A stretch of 64,000 nt of DNA, taken from NCBI GenBank assembly GCA_035529895.1, contig DATKVV010000070.1, positions 124,001 to 188,000 on the forward strand, in the 5' to 3' direction. Origin of the DNA: JAUWKC01 sp035529895 (GTDB lineage Bacteria; Planctomycetota; Phycisphaerae; Sedimentisphaerales; Anaerobacaceae). Below are positions 38,475-47,564 of this stretch, one piece after another; within the stretch, counting starts at the first letter, position 1; each line of letters begins with the position of its first letter. The notes under the pieces were generated by a model. It saw only the letters and a list, made by a program, of their open reading frames with translations. It did not search any database and had not been told where the DNA came from. The translations under genes and the position numbers were made by a program.

Positions 38475-39701
38475 TTATTCCAGGATCTTCGTTACTACTC
38501 CTGCGCCGACTGTCCGCCCGCCCTCACGAATAGCAAACCGAAGACCTTCCTCCATAGCAATGGGGGAAATAATCTGCACTTCCATAGCTATGTGGTCACC
38601 CGGCATACACATCTCCACGCTCTGGCCCTCCCGGCCCATTAGCCCAAGAACCGCACCGGTGACATCGGTCGTCCTAAAATAGAACTGTGGTTTATAGCCC
38701 GCGAAGAACGGCGTATGGCGACCGCCTTCCTCCTTGGTCAGGACATAGACCTCGGAGTGAAACTTGGTATGCGGAGTAATGCTGCCGGGCGCCGCAATAA
38801 CCTGACCGCGCTCGAGATCTTTCTTTTCCACGCCCCGCAGGAGCACGCCGATATTATCGCCGGCCTGGCCCTCATCAAGCGTTTTGTTAAACATCTCCAC
38901 CCCGGTAACAACCGTCTTTCGTGTCTCCTTTGCAAGTCCGATGATTTCAATCTCCTCGCCGACACGCACCTTGCCCCGCTCAACTCGGCCTGTACCCACC
39001 GTGCCCCGCCCCTTTATGCTGAAAACATCCTCAACCGGCATAAGGAACGGTTTGTCGATTTCACGCTGCGGAATGGGTATGTACTCATCCATCACCTTCA
39101 GCAACTCGATGATGGACTTACAGGCCGGATCATCAATACTCTCGGCCCTCATCGCCTTGATTGCCGAGCCCCGGATGATCGGCGTCTCGTCGCCTGAAAA
39201 CTCGTATTTGTTCAGCAGGTCGCGGATCTCCATCTCCACCAGGTCCACCAGTTCGGGGTCATCAACAAGGTCCACCTTGTTAAGATACACCACTATCGTG
39301 GGCACATTAACCTGACGAGCAAGAAGAATGTGCTCGCGCGTCTGTGGCATCGGCCCGTCGTATGCGCTGACCACAAGAATAGCACCGTCCATTTGAGCTG
39401 CGCCGGTTATCATGTTCTTCACGTAATCGGCATGACCGGGGCAGTCCACGTGCGCGTAGTGCCGGTTTTCCGTCACATACTCGACGTGCGCGGTCGCAAT
39501 TGTCAGAATCTTCGTCGCGTCCCGCCGGCCCTGAGACTCCGATGCTTTGGCAATCTCATCATAGGATTTATACTTACACAGCCCCTTGAATTCCATCACC
39601 TTCGTCATTGCCGCCGTCAAAGTCGTCTTGCCGTGATCCACGTGACCTATCGTCCCAACATTAACATGTGGTTTTGTGCGCTCGAATACCGCCTTAGCCA
39701 T
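38475..39701 (-). CDS. tuf: Elongation factor Tu with atypical switch I
   Basis: EF-Tu delivers aminoacyl-tRNA to the ribosome. It has 408 residues from ATG 39701 (MAKAVFERTKPHVNVGTIGH). G1 is GHVDHGKT at 19-26. HVDCPGHADYVKNMITGAAQ and LNKVDLVDD are normal, and domains II and III are complete up to GGRTVGAGVVTKILE. Switch I is unusual: after YDEIAKASE it runs SQGRRDATKILTIATAHVEY. This is about five residues longer than the usual EEKARGITINTSHVEY and has KILTI in place of RGITI. The magnesium-binding Thr (Thr67) is kept. The gene is flanked by tRNA-Thr and rpmG. Confidence 0.95.
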   Translation of the reverse strand: MAKAVFERTKPHVNVGTIGHVDHGKTTLTAAMTKVMEFKGLCKYKSYDEIAKASESQGRRDATKILTIATAHVEYVTENRHYAHVDCPGHADYVKNMITGAAQMDGAILVVSAYDGPMPQTREHILLARQVNVPTIVVYLNKVDLVDDPELVDLVEMEIRDLLNKYEFSGDETPIIRGSAIKAMRAESIDDPACKSIIELLKVMDEYIPIPQREIDKPFLMPVEDVFSIKGRGTVGTGRVERGKVRVGEEIEIIGLAKETRKTVVTGVEMFNKTLDEGQAGDNIGVLLRGVEKKDLERGQVIAAPGSITPHTKFHSEVYVLTKEEGGRHTPFFAGYKPQFYFRTTDVTGAVLGLMGREGQSVEMCMPGDHIAMEVQIISPIAMEEGLRFAIREGGRTVGAGVVTKILE

Positions 39702-39852
39702 CTTACTATAAACCTCCAATGCACCGGGTTAGTATTTATTGCCTAACCATGTCCCATTTAAGAAAAACTCTTTTTCGAACCTCTATAGTTAACCTCCAGC
39801 CAGGACCTGCCGCAACTTCTGCCGGCCGCCTTGGCTTGACCTGCATGCATTT

Positions 39853-39925
<73 letters not shown>

Positions 39926-40233
39926 AATTCCTTATGACCGCTGGGCGTTGCACGGTGGACCCGATATCCATGCCTCTGCTGCACTCTCTCAGCCTTGGAC
40001 AAAACAGCCGTCTTCATCTCCCCTGCCCGCCCCAAAAGACCTTGCAGAGCGCAGACACCAATTAAAGCGAAAAGTTATGGTTCTAATTGTAAGCAAGCCA
40101 GTTTACAGAGCCATCCCTCGCACTGCAACGCAAAAAACGCAAAAATGCAAAAAAAAAACAAAAATCTTCCTTTGACGCTTCTCAGCTTTCCTGCAAAAGC
40201 CTCCATTTCAGACCGCTCTTGCAGCACAGCAGC

Positions 40234-40261
40234 ATCATACCATATATGTACCAATGGGCAA
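40234..40261 (-). promoter_or_regulatory. Candidate promoter of the tRNA-Thr/tuf/secE/nusG unit
   Basis: On the minus strand TTGCCC (40256-40261), 16 bases and TATGAT (40234-40239), preceded by TGG, give an extended -10 promoter. It lies about 300 bases upstream of tRNA-Thr and just beyond the HEAT-gene stop. The interval 39926-40272 otherwise holds no gene that I can support, only an A-rich tract near 40148-40163. Confidence 0.45.
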
Positions 40262-40272
40262 GTCAAATCTGG

Positions 40273-42531
40273 TCAATTAGTAGCTTCCCCTACCTTATCC
40301 TGCTCTTTGCCCCGCCCAAGGCGCTCAGCCCATCTGTTCAACTGCTCCCGCCACCCGGGCCTATTCTGGGCGGTTTTTACCCTACCGAGAAGGTCCCTCA
40401 AAACTGCGTTAGGATCCGCTCCGGGGGCCGGGTCATTTAGATAGTCATCGATCGAGACCACGACGGCACTATCAGACCCCAAGTCTTTTATCAACAGACA
40501 GTTATCAAGCAAGTTGGCCGCCCTTTCTACGTTGGGCCATCTCAGATAAACAGCCAGCAGGTTCGGCAGGATCGACTCCTTTTCCGCGGCACTCGCAGTA
40601 TCGTGCAGCCTCCCGTAGTAATCCGCCGCCTGCTCGAACTTACCGCTCTTCTTGTAAAGTGCCGCCAATTCCTCTCTGACAGTCTTGAGCATTCTTGCGT
40701 CGTTTTCCCGAAGGGCTTTCTGTTCCGCTATCTCAAGAAAAGACAGCTTCTGCTCATTAGATAACTGAACCTCAGGATTCGATGAGGCGAATGTGCCCAT
40801 CCATTTTGCAACCACGGAGACTTCGGAACGTTTGAATATCCTCAGCATAGCCTCCCAGGCTGAATCGCTTTCGCCAACTGAGCCTATCTTCTCCCAAAGC
40901 CAAACCAAATCATCTTTGCCCCCGACTTCGCCCGCAAGCTCAATCAGCTTCTTCCTTATAACTATACTGGCGTCTTTGACCAGACCCCCCTTTGTAAGCA
41001 GGTTCAGCGCTCTGGCCTTTTCAATGTAGATGAGCCCATCAACCGCGGCCTCACGGACCAGCTCGGTCCTGTCGCTCAAAGCCTTTTCGAACAAAGGCGC
41101 AAAAAGCCTGGCCGATTCTACCTTGCACGCGCTTCCCTGGGCGCATAATCCTGCCATCCTAATAAGCAATTCCCCCCGCAATCCACCGTCGTCCTTTTCC
41201 CGCTGGTACCGTTCCACAAGAAGGCCAAGGTATCTGCCGACATCAACCGATGCCAAACCATCGCGCTCAAGCAGCCTCTTTATAACCTCAGCGCCTTTCT
41301 GCGACTTTTGCATGTCAGCTTCAGAAAGGAACTTCGCCGCCCATTCCAGGGCCTGTTTTCTTGTCTCCGGCAAAATCTTGATCGGTGAAGCAGGCAACAG
41401 GGAGTAGGAACACGCCGCCCCAAGAGCAACAAAAATCTCCGTCTTGGCCTCATCGTCTTGCTCAATTGCAAGCTGTTCCAGCAGCTTTTCCGCCGAATTC
41501 ACTCCGCCCATCAAAGACAGCAGTTTCGCCGTCCTTAGCCGAACATCCCGGTCCTGATGGGAAATCAGATTCACCAAAATCGGCCCAAGCATCTCAGCGG
41601 GCAACTTGGGCGTAGTTCGCATTCGATCTTCATAAACTTTATCCAGCGCCCACAATCTGACTATCGCCTCGGAGCCGCTCAACTGCTCCGCCAAAAACTT
41701 ACCTTTGGCCGTATCGTCACTGATGCCATTCCATATCTTGTTCAATGCGTCAAGGTACTGCTTCTTCCACCAGTCCAGTTCGTTTTCCTGCTTGCGCATC
41801 TCTGCACCCTGGTAAATCAGCCGCTCTCGCAGAAAATCGCCTTCTTCCTTGCGCTCCAATTCATTTCTGATTTGCCTGCGAGTTTTGGCCTCCTTGCCCA
41901 CCGGCACCCAAAGAGGTTTTAAGGCCTTTTCCGACGCTTCAGCTACCTGCCTCTCCGGGTCATCTACCAAATCTATGAGCTTGATTACCGCCCTCTTATC
42001 CGGCTGAAGTGTCAGCGCATATACCGCATTCAGTCTGGCCTTGACCGGCAGTGAGATATCAGTCGCCATTCTCTCAAGCTGTTCAGATATCTGCTCGTAC
42101 TCGAACAACAGGGTCGCTTCGGCAGCCAGTCTGGCAATGGAAAAATCCTGTTCGGTACTCAGTATTTCAAATAACGCGGGGATAAAGTCCTCGCTTCTTT
42201 CAACGGCTCTATGTTCTGCGCCGGCCTTGACCAATATTCTGCAGATGGTCGCACGCGCCATGCCGTTTTCAGACTGCCTCAGCACCGCAAGCAAAATCTC
42301 TCTGGCCAAAGGGTTCTTGCTGAAAAGCAGCAGGTTCGCCGCATTGACGCGCATCTGCTCGCTTGAGCCTTTATTGGTCAATGCCTCTTTATAGAGCTGT
42401 AGCTGGGCATTAGGCTCTGCCTCTGCAACGGTACTTGCGGCCGCCCGCCGCGATTCATCCTGCCCTATGCCTTCCTGCCCGCTGCATATCAATAACGGCA
42501 GAACTAACAAAGATAGCCGTTTCATACCCAT
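40273..42531 (-). CDS. Exported HEAT-repeat protein
   Basis: A 752-residue protein with an N-terminal export signal (MKRLSLLVLPLLICSG) and then alpha-helical solenoid repeats of the HEAT/PBS type over most of its length. One clear unit reads RLNAVYALTLQPDKRAVIKL, another is VRLRTAKLLSLMGGVNSAEK and a third is VREAAVDGLIYIEKARALNL. A TPR-like pair appears near residue 640-680 (KSGKFEQAADYYGRLHDTAS). A Cys in the signal could be a lipid site but the lipobox is poor. No enzyme motif was seen, so it is probably a scaffold in the periplasm. It is upstream of the tRNA-Thr/tuf unit on the same strand. Confidence 0.75.
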   Translation of the reverse strand: MGMKRLSLLVLPLLICSGQEGIGQDESRRAAASTVAEAEPNAQLQLYKEALTNKGSSEQMRVNAANLLLFSKNPLAREILLAVLRQSENGMARATICRILVKAGAEHRAVERSEDFIPALFEILSTEQDFSIARLAAEATLLFEYEQISEQLERMATDISLPVKARLNAVYALTLQPDKRAVIKLIDLVDDPERQVAEASEKALKPLWVPVGKEAKTRRQIRNELERKEEGDFLRERLIYQGAEMRKQENELDWWKKQYLDALNKIWNGISDDTAKGKFLAEQLSGSEAIVRLWALDKVYEDRMRTTPKLPAEMLGPILVNLISHQDRDVRLRTAKLLSLMGGVNSAEKLLEQLAIEQDDEAKTEIFVALGAACSYSLLPASPIKILPETRKQALEWAAKFLSEADMQKSQKGAEVIKRLLERDGLASVDVGRYLGLLVERYQREKDDGGLRGELLIRMAGLCAQGSACKVESARLFAPLFEKALSDRTELVREAAVDGLIYIEKARALNLLTKGGLVKDASIVIRKKLIELAGEVGGKDDLVWLWEKIGSVGESDSAWEAMLRIFKRSEVSVVAKWMGTFASSNPEVQLSNEQKLSFLEIAEQKALRENDARMLKTVREELAALYKKSGKFEQAADYYGRLHDTASAAEKESILPNLLAVYLRWPNVERAANLLDNCLLIKDLGSDSAVVVSIDDYLNDPAPGADPNAVLRDLLGRVKTAQNRPGWREQLNRWAERLGRGKEQDKVGEATN

Positions 42532-42692
42532 TCGGACGACCTTATAGAAACCGCAGTTTGTCAGTTTGGTTTAAGTACAAGTATCATAATAACCCCGAAA
42601 CACCGCCCAAGTCAACCGGCTTTTTTCGCAGACCAGCATTCCTTACACCATTTACCCTTCAACTTATGCCGGACCTTCGCTGATTCACACCT

Positions 42693-43631
42693 CTAAGGCC
42701 TTGGGTGGAACTGTTTGTGTATCTTTCGCAACCTTTCCTGGTCAACGTGGGTATATATCTGGGTGGTAGCAATATCCACATGTCCGAGCATTTCCTGGAT
42801 GCTTCGCAAATCCGCTCCGCCTCCAAGCAGATGCGTCGCGAAGCAATGTCTCAGAGTATGTACCGTAAGATTCCTTGTCATTCCTGCACAAATTGCGTAT
42901 TTTTTAACCAAACGCCATATTTCAATACGACTTAGGGGTCGACCTGTTCGAGAAAGAAGCAGAAAATCAGCGCTGAACGGCTTGGCCAGTTTCGGCCGCA
43001 GATTCCTTAGATAATCCACCGTAGCTGCAATGGCGGTTCTGCCGACCGGAATTATGCGCTCCCTGTTACCTTTGCCCAGGCAGCGCAGATACCCGATATC
43101 GAGGTTCAAATCCGTGGTTCGCAGCCCGGCTAACTCGCCGGCTCGTACGCCGGTGGCATAAAGCAGTTCAAGCATCGCTTTGTCGCGAAGGTAGAAAGGT
43201 TCCTTATCCGAAGGTGCATTTAGAAGCTTAATAACCTGCTGCTTGCTGCAAACGACCGGCAGTCTCTGCCATAACTTCGGACTTTCCAGGATTGCCAGGA
43301 AGTCCTCATCGACAAGTCCCGTCAGCTTGCCAAATCTCAGGAACATCCTGATTGCAACAAGACTCCGCTTAACTGTGCCTTCGGATTTGTTGTCAGTACT
43401 GAGGATTCGCAGATAACCCTGGATAAGAACAGGTTTTATTTGCTCCAGTCGACTGACACCGCTTAAGCGGCAATAATCAAGGAAGCATTTCAAATCGCGA
43501 CCATACGCCAGAGTGGTGTTCTCGGACAGGCCCGCTTCAATGGTTAAGTAATCGAGAAAATCTTTGGCGTTCCGCCCCAGGGGCAGAGAAAGCAGCTTGT
43601 CGCCGACGCTTCTTGCTTGTGTCGACAGCAT
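42693..43631 (-). CDS. Tyrosine recombinase XerC/XerD
   Basis: A 312-residue site-specific recombinase, probably resolving chromosome dimers at dif. The N-terminal core-binding SAM-like domain spans about 20-105. The catalytic domain has Arg163 (TGVRAGEL), Lys187 (LGKGNRER), His258 and Arg261 (HTLRHCFATH). His284 (LGHVDIATT) and the nucleophile Tyr293 (QIYTHVD) complete the set. Length and absence of accessory domains fit XerC/XerD rather than a phage or integron integrase. Whether it is XerC or XerD cannot be told alone. It is divergently arranged with the FG-GAP protein gene. Confidence 0.9.
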   Translation of the reverse strand: MLSTQARSVGDKLLSLPLGRNAKDFLDYLTIEAGLSENTTLAYGRDLKCFLDYCRLSGVSRLEQIKPVLIQGYLRILSTDNKSEGTVKRSLVAIRMFLRFGKLTGLVDEDFLAILESPKLWQRLPVVCSKQQVIKLLNAPSDKEPFYLRDKAMLELLYATGVRAGELAGLRTTDLNLDIGYLRCLGKGNRERIIPVGRTAIAATVDYLRNLRPKLAKPFSADFLLLSRTGRPLSRIEIWRLVKKYAICAGMTRNLTVHTLRHCFATHLLGGGADLRSIQEMLGHVDIATTQIYTHVDQERLRKIHKQFHPRP

Positions 43632-44110
43632 CGAAATATCCCAAAAAACTCGATACGCTGTCCGCCATGCACTCCTATATCCTAACTATCGGCCCTGAAA
43701 CGAGATAACCTTTAGTCAGTTGCCGAACCGAGCCGTGAAAACTCCCCAAGCCGGTTTTGGGTGAGTCGGCCTGAAAATACGCCACAATGAGCTATCTAAC
43801 CCGGATTTTGCAAAATTATTGCAAAAATCCTAAAAATCCTAAAAAAAAGTGTAACAATCGGAACGTTTTCGGCACCTTATTGTATGGACTCATCTCCATG
43901 AGACGCCGGCGAAGCAACGTTTCTCTTGTTAGATACGGAAAGAGGGCCCGGTGGACGGTTCGCTATTTTGACCCACAGGTCAGGTATTAACGATACGTAC
44001 AAGAACCGGTCTCTTGGGCAAAAAGCGGGCATGGTTATGGCATTTTTTGCTTGACGAGGCCTTACTTTCGTAGTAGCAAGAACAAAACACGGTTTTGGGA
44101 GGACACTAAA
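43632..44110. other. Divergent intergenic region with a 28-base palindrome
   Basis: This 479-base gap separates the Xer gene from the FG-GAP protein gene. A near-perfect inverted repeat at 43803-43830 has arms GGATTTTGCAA and TTGCAAAAATCC around AATTA and is followed by short AAAATCCT repeats. Short plus-strand ORFs here have no family I recognise. No convincing promoter pair was found, although TTGACG at 44052-44057 could be a -35 for the downstream gene. Confidence 0.4.
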
Positions 44111-46810
44111 ATGAAAAAGCTCATTCCTGCGCTTGCGTTCCTGCTTTGGGTGGTAATTCCCTGTCAGGCAAACCCGATTCCGGTGCCGCCGCCGGCAAGT
44201 ATGCCCCTGGAAGATATGCATGTTCAAATCCTGCCCCACGCTGATGGACTTCGGGCCACATTCACAGGCGATTTCACCTTCACCTACATCCCCGAAGACG
44301 TCACTTCGATGCTGTTTCCCGTACCGCCTGATGCTTGTAACATCCGCGTTTGGCAGGACGAGGTCGAACTGTCCTGGAGCTGGAGCACCGACGAGTATCC
44401 AACCATTCTGCCGGAAATGCCAACAATGCCGATGATCCAGTGGCAAGGACCGTTCCCGCTTTCCGGCGCCGTCTTTCGGGTCGATTATGAACATAGCCTA
44501 ATCGAGCGGCCGGAAAAGTTCATCTTCTTCTACGCTAACGGGACCGGCAAGTATTTTCCCACTTACGAAAAGACTACCACCGCATACTTTGATATTACGC
44601 TCCCCGTCGGTTACGTGGTCGAAGGCGTTTGGTGGGACGAACTGCCCTACGCCTACCAGGTGGACGGCTATCATCTGACCCTGACCGTCCAGTCATATTT
44701 CGGCCCAATCGTACACGATGTGATTGTTTCGCTGGTGAGGGACCCTGCCGGCGACGACTGCAACGGCAACGGCATCCCCGACGGTGAAGACCTGGCCCCA
44801 CCCGTCGATCTCTCGAACAGAACTAACTATACCCTTGGAAACAATCCCTCCGCGGTGGACTTCGCCGACTTTAACGGTGACTCAGCACCGGACATGGTAG
44901 TCACCAATACGGGCGATGATAACATCTCGGTGAAGTCCAACAGCGGCAACGGCACCTTCTTCGGGCCAGCGCGAAGCTACGCCGTTGGTAATTACCCGCG
45001 TGCGGTCACAACCGGTGATTTTGACAAAGACAACGACATGGACATCGCCGTAGCTAACTCCCATTCTGATAACGTCTCGGTACTCTTGAACAACGGCAAT
45101 GGCACGTTTGCCCCAAAAACAGACTACCCCGCCGGCAACGGCCCCTGCTGCATACAAACCACCGACCTTGACGGTGACACCGACAACGACCTCGTGGTAG
45201 CAAACGAATACGGTAAGAATATATCGATACTTCTCAACAATGGCGACGGCACGTTCGCTCTACCCGTTAACTACCCTGTTGGCGATTATACAAACTGGGT
45301 CGCCTGTGGTGACTTTAACGGGGATGGAAAACCGGATTTGGCTGCCGCCTGCGGTGGTTCGGTCTCGGCCGCCATCCTGATGAACAACGGTAACGGCACT
45401 TTTGCCCCCCCTGTAAGTTACGATGTTTTGTACGCCACCTCGGTGGCCTGCGGGGATTTCGACTCTGATGGTGACATCGATGTGGCGGTGGTATCTCCCG
45501 ACCCCAAGACCGTCACAATATTGAAAAACAACGGGGCCGGCGTGTTCACGATAGGGCCGAACTATGGCGTCAGACCTCAGCCCGAGAACATAATTGCAGC
45601 AGACCTTGACGACGACGGTCATCTCGACCTGGCAGTGGCCGGTTCAGACTATTATGACGCGGATATGGAACCCGTTGCAGGCGCCGTCTCGCTGCTCATG
45701 AACAGGGGCGACGGCACATTCAGACCGGGACCGGACGTGAGAATGTTGGCCGTCTACCTGAGAAAGGCCGCGGTTGCAAACCTGAATAATGACTCACTAC
45801 CAGACCTCGCCGCAGCGAACGGATATGACACCAGCCAGGTCACGGTCTTTCTCAACCAGACCCCCCCGCCGCTCAGCCATGATTGGAATGGCAACGGCGT
45901 GCCCGACGAATGCGAAAGTCTTAAAGTGGGGGACTTTGACTTCGATGGTGATTACGATATGAATGACGTCTGGGTCTTCGCCAACCACTGGCTGCTCACA
46001 GAATGCATGAAACCCGACTGGTGTGACGGAACGGACGTTGACGAAAATCACTCCGTCAACCTGGGCGACTTCGCTGTTTTTGCCCAGCACTGGCCGCATA
46101 CGTACCCTCCTGAGCCGGGCATGACCTACGAAATAGGCGAATGCGACCTCGGGGCAACTGACGCCAACGCGGGCGAGCCTAACTTCTCAGTATGGGTCGA
46201 GGGCCGATACATTCACTTTGCGGACATGATTTACGCCAATTGCTGCCCCGACGAGCTCGGCCTCGAAAAAGAGATAATCGGCAATAAAATCACCCTTCGT
46301 GAGATTGGCTACGGAGGCATCTGTGACTGCATGTGCTGGTTTCCCGTAACCGCCACACTTGGGCCCTTCGAAGACGGAACCTTCACCGTGGAGGTTATTG
46401 ACAACTACGGAAAGTCACTCGGCGTCGTTCAGGTCGTAATCGGCAGCTCCGGTGAACCCGGGATGGCTTATCAAATAGATGACTGCAACATGGAGGCCGC
46501 GCTTTCAGCAGAAGCCGTCTCCGCACAGACACGGTTCAGCGTTACGGTCGAGGGCCAATACATCCATTTCAAAGATATGATGGTCGCCAACTGCTGCCCG
46601 GATCAGCTCGGCCTGGAAATGACGGTGGAGGATAAACTCATTACCGTTTACGAGACTGAATATACCCCCGGCGGCTGCTGGTGCACCTGCGATTATCCCG
46701 TAACGGCGACACTCGGGCCTTTTGAGCCAGGCACTTACACTCTCGAAGTTTATGAGGACTGGGGCGGCTTCATCGGAAGCACAACTGTCACTATAGGCCC
46801 AGGCCCGTAA
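44111..46810 (+). CDS. Secreted FG-GAP/VCBS repeat protein with dockerin-like and tandem Cys-rich domains
   Basis: This 899-residue protein starts at ATG 44111 behind GGGAGGA, followed by a Sec signal (MKKLIPALAFLLWVVIPCQA). Residues about 30-210 are an unrecognised beta-rich domain. DCNGNGIPDGED (about 215-226) is a calcium-binding type loop. Residues about 236-587 are FG-GAP/VCBS propeller repeats (for example FADFNGDSAPDMVVTNTGDD). Around 606-662 two dockerin-like EF-hand repeats appear (DFDFDGDYDMNDVWVFANHW and VNLGDFAVFAQHWP). The end, about 667-899, is a tandem pair of about 115-residue domains with NCCPDxLGLE and CxCxC motifs. It is probably cell-surface or extracellular, binding calcium. 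No catalytic residue was found. Confidence 0.85.
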   Translation: MKKLIPALAFLLWVVIPCQANPIPVPPPASMPLEDMHVQILPHADGLRATFTGDFTFTYIPEDVTSMLFPVPPDACNIRVWQDEVELSWSWSTDEYPTILPEMPTMPMIQWQGPFPLSGAVFRVDYEHSLIERPEKFIFFYANGTGKYFPTYEKTTTAYFDITLPVGYVVEGVWWDELPYAYQVDGYHLTLTVQSYFGPIVHDVIVSLVRDPAGDDCNGNGIPDGEDLAPPVDLSNRTNYTLGNNPSAVDFADFNGDSAPDMVVTNTGDDNISVKSNSGNGTFFGPARSYAVGNYPRAVTTGDFDKDNDMDIAVANSHSDNVSVLLNNGNGTFAPKTDYPAGNGPCCIQTTDLDGDTDNDLVVANEYGKNISILLNNGDGTFALPVNYPVGDYTNWVACGDFNGDGKPDLAAACGGSVSAAILMNNGNGTFAPPVSYDVLYATSVACGDFDSDGDIDVAVVSPDPKTVTILKNNGAGVFTIGPNYGVRPQPENIIAADLDDDGHLDLAVAGSDYYDADMEPVAGAVSLLMNRGDGTFRPGPDVRMLAVYLRKAAVANLNNDSLPDLAAANGYDTSQVTVFLNQTPPPLSHDWNGNGVPDECESLKVGDFDFDGDYDMNDVWVFANHWLLTECMKPDWCDGTDVDENHSVNLGDFAVFAQHWPHTYPPEPGMTYEIGECDLGATDANAGEPNFSVWVEGRYIHFADMIYANCCPDELGLEKEIIGNKITLREIGYGGICDCMCWFPVTATLGPFEDGTFTVEVIDNYGKSLGVVQVVIGSSGEPGMAYQIDDCNMEAALSAEAVSAQTRFSVTVEGQYIHFKDMMVANCCPDQLGLEMTVEDKLITVYETEYTPGGCWCTCDYPVTATLGPFEPGTYTLEVYEDWGGFIGSTTVTIGPGP

Positions 46811-46945
46811 CACTTTCTCGGCATCTGGTTCTTGGCCGTAAAACCTTGCTCTCCTCACATCTTTGCTCAAACTGTAAAAAAGCAATTGCTTCTTGAGTTC
46901 AAATCTGCCCACCTATATAATCAGGCCAAATTCAGGGTTCCAGAA

Positions 46946-47536
46946 ATGAAGGGACGCAAAAATAAAATCAAAGCATTGTGTCTTGCGGCTTGTGCGACCA
47001 TATTCCTTTTGGCGGGCTGCGGACGGACACTGCAGTATCAGCCGGTTGACCAGGTTTGCGTGCCGGACGCGAACAAAGCCAACGCCTTGCAGGCAGCCGA
47101 AGATGTCCTTGGCCGAATGCACTTTACTATCGACAAGGCCGACGCCGACCAGGGATTCATAAGGACCAATCCCCTCCCCGGCGCACAGTTCTTCGAATTC
47201 TGGCGCAAAGACAACATCGGCCCTTCCAACTCGCTTCAGGCGAATCTGCACAGCATTCGAAGAATCGCAGAATTACAGACAAGCCAACAAGCCGGACAAT
47301 TATGCATCAAATGCGATGTAAAGCTCCAGCGACTGTCCCTGCCTGAGCATGAAGTCACCAGCAGCGCCCGGGCTTACGAGATGTTCGCCGGGAGCAGCGC
47401 GGCGATGCAGGAGCTCAGACTGCATCCCCAGCAGAAAAAACAGGCCGCCTGGCTCGATTTGGACAACGACACCGAGCTGGCAACAGTGATTTTGAAACAA
47501 ATCGAAGAAAAGCTGAATGCTAAAAACCAAAAGTAA
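46946..47536 (+). CDS. Small lipoprotein of unknown function
   Basis: A 196-residue protein from ATG 46946 with a clear lipoprotein signal (MKGRKNKIKALCLAACATIF then LLAGC, Cys about 25). The frame is open upstream to 46832, but that part has no signal character. The mature part (about 170 residues) has mixed alpha/beta composition, a VLGRMHFTIDKADADQGFIR stretch and no motif that I recognise. The first 20 or so residues after the lipid site could form a linker. It lies 29 bases before galE and may share its transcript. Confidence 0.65.
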   Translation: MKGRKNKIKALCLAACATIFLLAGCGRTLQYQPVDQVCVPDANKANALQAAEDVLGRMHFTIDKADADQGFIRTNPLPGAQFFEFWRKDNIGPSNSLQANLHSIRRIAELQTSQQAGQLCIKCDVKLQRLSLPEHEVTSSARAYEMFAGSSAAMQELRLHPQQKKQAAWLDLDNDTELATVILKQIEEKLNAKNQK

Positions 47537-47564
47537 ATAACTCACTGGATAAAATAAGAAGGTT

